This document shows, piece by piece, positions 47,224 through 52,037 of a stretch of DNA of 52,037 bases (position 1 is the stretch's first letter; each line of letters starts with the position of its first letter). The notes below the pieces were generated by a model. It was given only the letters and a program-made list of their open reading frames with translations. It was not told the origin of the DNA and ran no database searches. Source of the DNA: Dietzia alimentaria 72 (lineage in GTDB: Bacteria; Actinomycetota; Actinomycetes; Mycobacteriales; Mycobacteriaceae); the NCBI RefSeq assembly GCF_000226215.1, contig NZ_AGFF01000021.1, positions 1 to 52,037 of the forward strand, read 5' to 3'. Position numbers and translations under genes: made by a program.

Positions 47224-48471
47224 ATGCCCGAGTTGCTGTTTCCCCTCGATTCCACCAAGCCGTTCACCGACCAGGAAATCATCGGCCACAATCGCTGGCA
47301 CCCGGACATCCCAGCGGCGGTCACCGTCAAGCCGGGTCAGGAATTCCGTGCGCACTGCCGCGAGTGGTTCGACGGCCACATCAAGAACGACGACTCCGCC
47401 GAAGACATCCGAACAGCGCCGATGACCGTGGCGCACACGCTGTCCGGTCCGTTTCGGGTGGAAGGCGCTAAGCCGGGCGATTTGTTGGTGGTCGACATTC
47501 TCGGCGTAGGGCCGCTGCCGCAGGAGGACTCCGGCCCGCTCGCTGGTCAGGGCTGGGGTTACACCGGTATCTTCGCTAAGTCCAACGGCGGCAGTTTCCT
47601 CGTGGACCAATTTCCCGACGCATACAAGGCCGTCTGGGACTTCAGCGGCCACACCGCCACATCCCGCCACATTCCGGGCGTGTCGTTCACAGGCATTACC
47701 CATTCGGGATTGATGGGCACCGCCCCGTCCGCGCAACTGCTCGGCAAGTGGCACCAACGAGAAGCCGCGCTGATCGCCACCGACCCCGATCGCGAGCCGC
47801 CACTAGCGTTGTCCCCCGATGCGCAGAACGCGGTGTTGACGACGTTGACCGGCGCCGAATACGACCGTGTGGCCGCGGAAGGTGCCCGTACCGCGCCACC
47901 GCGGGAGAACGGCGGCAACATGGACATCAAGAACCTCACCACGGGCAGCCGGATTTTTTATCCGGTGTTCATCGACGGTGCCAATTTTTCCGTCGGCGAC
48001 CTGCACTTCTCGCAGGGTGACGGTGAGATCACCTTCTGCGGTGCGATCGAGATGGGCGGGTTCATCGACCTGCGACTCGACATCATCAAGGGCGGCATGG
48101 AGACGTACGGGGTCAGCGAGCACCCGATCTTCATCCCGGGTAACACGCCGCCGCAGTATTCAGAGTGGCTCGCGTTCTCCGGCACGTCGGTGACGCTCGA
48201 CGGAGAACAGCGCTACCTCGACTCGCAACTGGCGTTCCAGCGCGCCTGCCTGCACGCCATCGACTACCTGACCAAGTTCGGGTACAGCCCCGAACAGGCC
48301 TACCTGCTACTGGGTGCGGCGCCGATCGAGGGCCGGTTCTCCAGTGTCGTGGACATTCCTAACTCGTGCGCCACGGTGTACCTGCCGACGGCGATGTTTG
48401 AATTCGACGTGCGACCGTCCGTGGACGGCCCCGTCAAGATCGATCCGGGTATTGGTGCGCCACGAGCGTGA
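47224..48471 (+). CDS. fmdA: Acetamidase/formamidase
   Basis: A 415-residue enzyme of the FmdA/AmdA family that hydrolyses formamide or short amides to ammonia and the acid. Recognisable blocks are FTDQEIIGHNRWHPDIPAAVTVKPGQEF, HTLSGPFRVEGAKPGDLLVVDIL, GHTATSRHIPGVSFTGITHSGLMG, ENGGNMDIKNLTTGSRIFYPVF, SQGDGEITFCGAIEMGG and the C-terminal DYLTKFGYSPEQAYLLLGAAPIEGR. Start ATG 47224 follows AAGGAG at 6 bases. Together with fmdB it forms a nitrogen-scavenging unit. Confidence 0.95.
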   Translation: MPELLFPLDSTKPFTDQEIIGHNRWHPDIPAAVTVKPGQEFRAHCREWFDGHIKNDDSAEDIRTAPMTVAHTLSGPFRVEGAKPGDLLVVDILGVGPLPQEDSGPLAGQGWGYTGIFAKSNGGSFLVDQFPDAYKAVWDFSGHTATSRHIPGVSFTGITHSGLMGTAPSAQLLGKWHQREAALIATDPDREPPLALSPDAQNAVLTTLTGAEYDRVAAEGARTAPPRENGGNMDIKNLTTGSRIFYPVFIDGANFSVGDLHFSQGDGEITFCGAIEMGGFIDLRLDIIKGGMETYGVSEHPIFIPGNTPPQYSEWLAFSGTSVTLDGEQRYLDSQLAFQRACLHAIDYLTKFGYSPEQAYLLLGAAPIEGRFSSVVDIPNSCATVYLPTAMFEFDVRPSVDGPVKIDPGIGAPRA

Positions 48472-48516
48472 CTTCCGTGTCGGCAGATGGGGCGAGGGCG
48501 CGTCGGTAACCGGGTG

Positions 48517-49872
48517 CTACATAGCCGGAGGAGCGGCGATTTCTTCCGCCACCCGCTGTCCGGATTCGACCGCCCCGTCCATATAGCCGGCCCACCGTGT
48601 AGCGGTCTCGGTACCGGCCCAGTGGATTGGGCCGATGGCGCGTCTCAGGTGCGGCCCGAAGCGGGTCAGGGTCCCCGGTGTGGTGAACGCGCCGTAGCAA
48701 CCGCGGCTGTATTCCTCTTGTGCCCAGTCGAGTTCGATGTAGTCGATGGGGTTGCGGGCCCGCGGGCCGAAGTAGGCAACGAGATCGTCCAGGACCAACG
48801 ACCAGCGGTCGAAATCGGTCATCCGCGCGCCGAGGTCGGCGTGTCGACCTTCGAGGAAGCCGACCAGGACTCCCGGGTTGCCATCGGGCGGGGAGTTGTC
48901 GAAGACCGTTCCCAGCGGTCGCGTGTCGCTGTTGGCCTGCCCGCTCCAGCTATCACTGCGCCAGAACGGCTCGTCGTAGACCACATTGATTTTGATGACC
49001 CTGCCCATCGGCATGCGCTGGGTGAGCTGGTCGCGGTCGCCCGGAAGGCCGGGGGAGTAGCGGATCCTGGACGCCAGGGTTGGAGGCACCGCTATCACCA
49101 CGTGCCGTGCACGCACGCCCTGGTCGTCGGTACGCACGCGCGCCCCGCTGTCATCCCAGTCGATTGCGGTGACCGGGGTGCCGAGCAGAACCCGATCGCC
49201 CAACTTGCGGGCCAGTTCGAGCGCGATGACCTGGGCGCCGCCGGCCACACGGTCCTGCTGCGCACCGCCCGCGACGTCGATCAGCGGGTCGAGCCCGCCC
49301 GCGGAGCTGAGGTAAAAGCCCGCCCACAGGGCCGACACGTCTTCTGGACCGGCGGAAAACACGGCTTCGGTGACGAGCCGAAAGAAGGCCCGTCCGCGCT
49401 TGGTGAGCCCGGTGCGCCTTAGCCAGGTGTCGAACGTCTGGGCATCCAGTCGGTCCGCTTCAGCTGCTACCCAGGGCTCTGCCGGCGGAATGTCTCCCGC
49501 CATCCGGTCCAGTCGCCACTGGATCTGCCCGATGTCGGCCAGGGTGGTAGGGCTGAACCGGGGGATTCGGCCGGTGTACTCGGCGCGCGTGCCGCCGAGT
49601 TCGGCGATGTGCTTGCCGGTGAGGTGGGTGGGGTATGTCTGCAGTCCGAGTTCGCCTATGAGTGCGTGCACCCGGTGTTGAGTGGGGCCGACCCATTGTC
49701 CGCCGACCTCAATCGGTCCGCCGCCGGGCAACGTTCCATTGAGTACGCGACCTCCGACCCGGTCACGGGCCTCGAGGACCAGCACCTTGTGGCCCGTCAG
49801 TGACAGGTCGCGGGCAGCGACCAGGCCGGCGATTCCTGCACCGACGACGACCACGTCCACTGATCTCTCCAT
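48517..49872 (-). CDS. Flavin monoamine oxidase, putrescine-oxidase-like
   Basis: A 451-residue flavoprotein that oxidises amines to aldehydes with release of ammonia and H2O2. N-terminal FAD site DVVVVGAGIAGLVAARDL and LEARDRVGGR, IEVGGQWVGPTQHRV, and the C-terminal IHWAGTETATRWAGYMDGAVESGQRVAEEI with the FAD/aromatic-cage region. It most resembles actinobacterial putrescine oxidases. ATG 49872 after GGAAGGA. It is convergent with fmdA (45 bases between stops) and fits a nitrogen-source role. Confidence 0.88.
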   Translation of the reverse strand: MERSVDVVVVGAGIAGLVAARDLSLTGHKVLVLEARDRVGGRVLNGTLPGGGPIEVGGQWVGPTQHRVHALIGELGLQTYPTHLTGKHIAELGGTRAEYTGRIPRFSPTTLADIGQIQWRLDRMAGDIPPAEPWVAAEADRLDAQTFDTWLRRTGLTKRGRAFFRLVTEAVFSAGPEDVSALWAGFYLSSAGGLDPLIDVAGGAQQDRVAGGAQVIALELARKLGDRVLLGTPVTAIDWDDSGARVRTDDQGVRARHVVIAVPPTLASRIRYSPGLPGDRDQLTQRMPMGRVIKINVVYDEPFWRSDSWSGQANSDTRPLGTVFDNSPPDGNPGVLVGFLEGRHADLGARMTDFDRWSLVLDDLVAYFGPRARNPIDYIELDWAQEEYSRGCYGAFTTPGTLTRFGPHLRRAIGPIHWAGTETATRWAGYMDGAVESGQRVAEEIAAPPAM

Positions 49873-49999
49873 AGCGGATGTCCTTCCGGAAATTGGGCTC
49901 CTTCTATTGTTCTGCCCAGTCCCTTGTCGTCGTCGATGAATGCCGACGGCCGGCGGCGTCATCACTCGCCATCGGCCGTCGATCATCGGTCGTGCGGCG

Positions 50000-50776
50000 T
50001 CAGGAACCCATCGACCCGAGCGAGCCCATCGAACCGAGTGAATTCGACGACCCCGACGACCCCATCGAGCCCGTCGAGCCCGTCGAGCCTGTCGAACCGG
50101 AAGACCCCAGTGAGCCGAATGAATCGCCGAGGCTGCCCATGGGCAGGCTGCCCATTGAATCGACGTTCAGCTCGCCACACGCTGCCGGGTCCGTGGCTTC
50201 TGCCGGCAGTGAGTCGTCCAGATCGGACCGCGCGTCGCCGTCGTACTCGCCGTTGCCGTTGTGGTCGACGCCGTGCTGGACAACGGAACCATCACCGTTG
50301 CGCAGGCTGGCCGCCACCTCATCGGAAACCGTGAGAGTCCGGGAGTACGTCGCGTTGCCCGTCGGGAAGCGATCGACAGCGAGGGCGCTGTCCGCGCTGG
50401 TGTCACCCTCCGTGGTTAGCGACACCTTGACAGCGCCGTAGGAATCGCCGGCATCCGTGGTCTGGAGCTCGCCGTTGGGTCCACTGCCCTTCTGGTCGGG
50501 ATCGGGACACGTGTTGGTGCCACCGATGTGGATGTGCTGCGCGTGCGGCGCGCCGTCGAGCAGGCCGGAGCTGCGCATCTTCACGGTCAGCTCGTTTCCG
50601 TCCAGCGTGAGCCACGCCGTGCTCTCGACACCCGACTTGTTGAGCTGCGTCAGGTTTGCGGTGAGATTGGTGGTGTCATCACCCGTGTCTTCCGCCATTG
50701 CGGGGGCCACCCCGAGCGAGCTGAAAAGTGCGGCGGCTGCCAGGACCGGCAGCGTTCGTCTGGTCATCGTGCGCAT
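50000..50776 (-). CDS. Secreted CHRD-domain protein with Ser-Gly repeat tail
   Basis: A 258-residue exported protein: signal peptide (TRRTLPVLAAAALFSSLGVAPAMAED), then a CHRD-like beta domain (LTLDGNELTVKMRSSGLLDGAPHAQHIHIG), a Ca-binding-like DHNGNGEYDGDARSDLDD loop, and 40 residues of GSxGS repeats at the C-terminus (SGSTGSTGSTGSMGSSGS). ATG 50776 after AAAGGA at 8 bases. The tail may be a flexible linker or wall spacer. Confidence 0.83.
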   Translation of the reverse strand: MRTMTRRTLPVLAAAALFSSLGVAPAMAEDTGDDTTNLTANLTQLNKSGVESTAWLTLDGNELTVKMRSSGLLDGAPHAQHIHIGGTNTCPDPDQKGSGPNGELQTTDAGDSYGAVKVSLTTEGDTSADSALAVDRFPTGNATYSRTLTVSDEVAASLRNGDGSVVQHGVDHNGNGEYDGDARSDLDDSLPAEATDPAACGELNVDSMGSLPMGSLGDSFGSLGSSGSTGSTGSTGSMGSSGSSNSLGSMGSLGSMGS

Positions 50777-51042
50777 AGATTGCGTCCTTTCGACCCAAGG
50801 CACCGTGCGGAAAATTCGACCGCAGTAGACGGTGCTGGCAGTGATTCGCACCACATCGGAATCCGGATGGGGCGTTTTTCGAATTTTCTGGGGTTAAGGA
50901 TTCGCTGCCGCACGTAGGCCGATTGTGTTGCCGTCACAGAGTCACAACGGAAGCGCCGAGCTGGTTGTGCGGGCCGATCTGCGGTGCAAGGCTGAAGTTC
51001 GCCGACGGATAGCCCGTCGCCGCTCCAAGGAAGGTCGAGCAC

Positions 51043-51183
51043 ATGATTTCCACCATCCTCATGCAACTCAGTACCGGGTCGGATTTGTACCACTCCGGTT
51101 CGGCAGCAGCCGACAGTGCCTACGATTTAGCCAGCCGCCTGTTTGCGGCGGCCGCCGGGTTTGTCGGGAGCATCGGTTCCTGA
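51043..51183 (+). CDS. 46-residue small protein, copy 2
   Basis: ATG 51043 is preceded by AAGGAAGG and the frame is followed by a clean hairpin terminator at 51208. The product begins MISTILMQLSTGSDL, has an Ala-rich amphipathic helix (AYDLASRLFAAAAGFVGS) and ends SIGS. It resembles mycolic-acid-bacterial small porin or secreted peptides in size and composition, but I cannot assign it. Its length and ends match those of 38699-38839. Confidence 0.6.
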   Translation: MISTILMQLSTGSDLYHSGSAAADSAYDLASRLFAAAAGFVGSIGS

Positions 51184-51207
51184 CCTGATCGCTCGAACAG
51201 TCTTACC

Positions 51208-51238
51208 TGCACCTCCCCGGATAGTCAGGGGAGGTGCA
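51208..51238 (+). terminator. Hairpin terminator after the small gene
   Basis: TGCACCTCCCC and GGGGAGGTGCA form a perfect 11-base stem around a 9-base loop, 25 bases past the stop at 51183. It may also serve the convergent minus-strand gene, whose stop is at 51260. Confidence 0.75.
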
Positions 51239-51259
51239 GTGCGCATTTCGGGGACCGCG

Positions 51260-51538
51260 TCACTCCTCGTCTGCGCGACGACGGAACACCGCCGCGATCG
51301 CGTAGACGAGAAACTGCACCAGCAGCAACGGTGCGATGAAAGCCAGCGCACCCCAGCCGGTGGTGGCCACAGGCACCCAATTGTCCCACCATCTGCTGGC
51401 GTCCCTGAAATAGTGCGTATACGGGCGCGGATAGGTAGAAGGGCGCGCGGACGGGTCGATGAGAACATCCGGCACAGCCGACCCGCCGATCGTCAATCGA
51501 AAGTCCGCTGGCGTAGACGAGGAAGTAGCCCGATACAT
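51260..51538 (-). CDS. Small membrane protein of unknown function
   Basis: About 92 residues from ATG 51538. A polar N-terminal half with many Pro/Ser/Tyr is followed by RWWDNWVPVATTGWGALAF, a membrane helix (FIAPLLLVQFLVYAIAAVF) and an RRRADEE tail inside the cell. The start has no strong ribosome-binding site, so the length is uncertain. Confidence 0.5.
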   Translation of the reverse strand: MYRATSSSTPADFRLTIGGSAVPDVLIDPSARPSTYPRPYTHYFRDASRWWDNWVPVATTGWGALAFIAPLLLVQFLVYAIAAVFRRRADEE

Positions 51539-51590
51539 GTAGGGGATTCGGCACCCCCGGCAACGCGGATGGCAGCGCCTCAAATAAGAC

Positions 51591-51633
51591 TTGGCGGGTA
51601 GTTTCAGCCAAGCTCGCCGAAACTACCCGCCAA
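51591..51633 (-). terminator. Hairpin terminator after the DUF6131 gene
   Basis: Fifteen-base perfect arms (TTGGCGGGTAGTTTC and its complement) surround 13 bases. It is 55 bases past the stop of the minus-strand small gene at 51688. The stem is long for a simple terminator. Confidence 0.65.
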
Positions 51634-51659
51634 CCAGTACTGCTAGCCAGTACTGCTAG
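51634..51659. repeat. Tandem 13-base direct repeat
   Basis: CCAGTACTGCTAG occurs twice in a row, immediately next to the hairpin. Confidence 0.85.
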
Positions 51660-51687
51660 GTGACACCAAGGTCAGTAGACCTGCGGG

Positions 51688-51843
51688 TCAGAACCAGTAT
51701 TTGCGCCCGCCGATTTCGCGTCCCATGCTTCCAAGAATGAACAGGACAACGCCGATAACCAGCAGAATTCCACCAATGGTCGTCAACAGTGGAATTTCTA
51801 GAAAGAAGCCGAGAATCAGTAGAATTGCGCCCAGAATAATCAT
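51688..51843 (-). CDS. DUF6131-like small membrane protein
   Basis: A 51-residue protein with two hydrophobic helices (MIILGAILLILGFFL and TIGGILLVIGVVLFILG) and the end GREIGGRKYWF, the pattern of DUF6131 proteins of mycobacteria and relatives. I start at ATG 51843, after AAAAGGAAA. Function unknown. Confidence 0.8.
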   Translation of the reverse strand: MIILGAILLILGFFLEIPLLTTIGGILLVIGVVLFILGSMGREIGGRKYWF

Positions 51844-51901
51844 GTAGGTTTCCTTTTCACTCAACGGTGGTGCAGAGACCACCTGTGTTGTCAGTACGTC
51901 G

Positions 51902-51923
51902 GCTAACGCTGGCTTACGTTAGC
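51902..51923. promoter_or_regulatory. Inverted repeat upstream of the DUF6131 gene
   Basis: GCTAACG and CGTTAGC are perfect 7-base arms with 8 bases between. It is about 60 bases upstream of the ATG and may be an operator. Confidence 0.4.
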
Positions 51924-52013
51924 TCATTTTGCAACTCGATTAACGAACATTACGGCATAGTTGCTCGATCCACATCCGTTTGCCGGATGCAGAAGGCCGC
52001 ATCTTCGTAGAAA

Positions 52014-52037
52014 ACCGGCCCTTCCGGATTTAGAGTG
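52014..52037 (-). repeat. Partial third copy of the 28-base repeat at the window edge
   Basis: On the minus strand, 17 of the first 20 bases match the repeat at 6454-6473 (CACTC..ATCCGGAAGGGC). The copy is cut by the window end. Confidence 0.4.

Noticed and set aside
48487-49422. 311-codon open frame on the plus strand
   Set aside because: Antisense to the flavin amine oxidase; no motif of its own.

Overview
This is high-GC actinobacterial DNA. The gene families point to a mycolic-acid group member (order Mycobacteriales; a Dietzia-, Gordonia- or Rhodococcus-like genome): EspC-like and WXG-like type VII secretion substrates, a DUF6131 small membrane protein, a PhaC-like hydrolase/acyl-CoA-synthetase-like fusion, SCP2-type thiolases and a putrescine-oxidase-like flavoenzyme. 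The genus is inference; the window has no rRNA, tRNA or other taxonomic marker. I saw no CRISPR array.

1-6.4 kb is a nest of mobile elements. An IS21-family istA (cut by the window edge) and istB are followed by an IS1634/IS4-type transposase gene split by a group II intron. The intron boundaries (2623-4915) can be read to the base, because removing the intron restores the transposase frame. Remnants of a second IS21-type istB and an ISL3-type transposase follow.

6.5-16.2 kb is a decayed defence and IS region. It holds a lower-GC RloC/PrrC-like ATPase/anticodon-nuclease candidate. Next is an Old Yellow Enzyme gene destroyed by an IS1380 element with a clear TTAA target duplication. Then come a decayed jetA (DUF3375, Wadjet) and a large DUF262-HNH protein carrying an alkyltransferase-like (ATL) domain. 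A thiolase relic closes the region.

16.2-28.9 kb is catabolic or modifying. A TetR regulator is divergent from a glycosyltransferase-FAD oxidase fusion gene, which is followed by an SMP-30-type lactonase. A tandem-HxlR regulator is divergent from a compact cluster: two thiolases, a carotenoid oxygenase, an AMP-forming ligase and a nitronate-monooxygenase-like protein. The cluster looks like oxidative cleavage of an alkene-containing substrate followed by CoA activation and thiolysis.

28.9-39 kb holds a COG4715-like protein without its SWIM finger, a membrane protein coupled to a membrane-anchored GH51-like hydrolase, and a tandem duplication of a four-gene cassette. In transcription order each cassette encodes an SseB/SAV_915-like protein, an EspC-like protein, a WXG-headed protein with a glycine-rich hydrophobic end, and a membrane protein. 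The promoter and first gene are almost identical between copies and the later genes have diverged, as expected of polymorphic secreted-effector loci. This is my best candidate for an undescribed system.

39-52 kb is mostly chromosomal housekeeping: DUF421 protein, hydrolase/adenylation fusion, DUF1345 protein, ZIP transporter, frameshifted Kup potassium transporter, FmdB/FmdA amidase pair, flavin amine oxidase, CHRD protein and small membrane proteins. Two exactly 46-residue small proteins with similar ends lie 12 kb apart.
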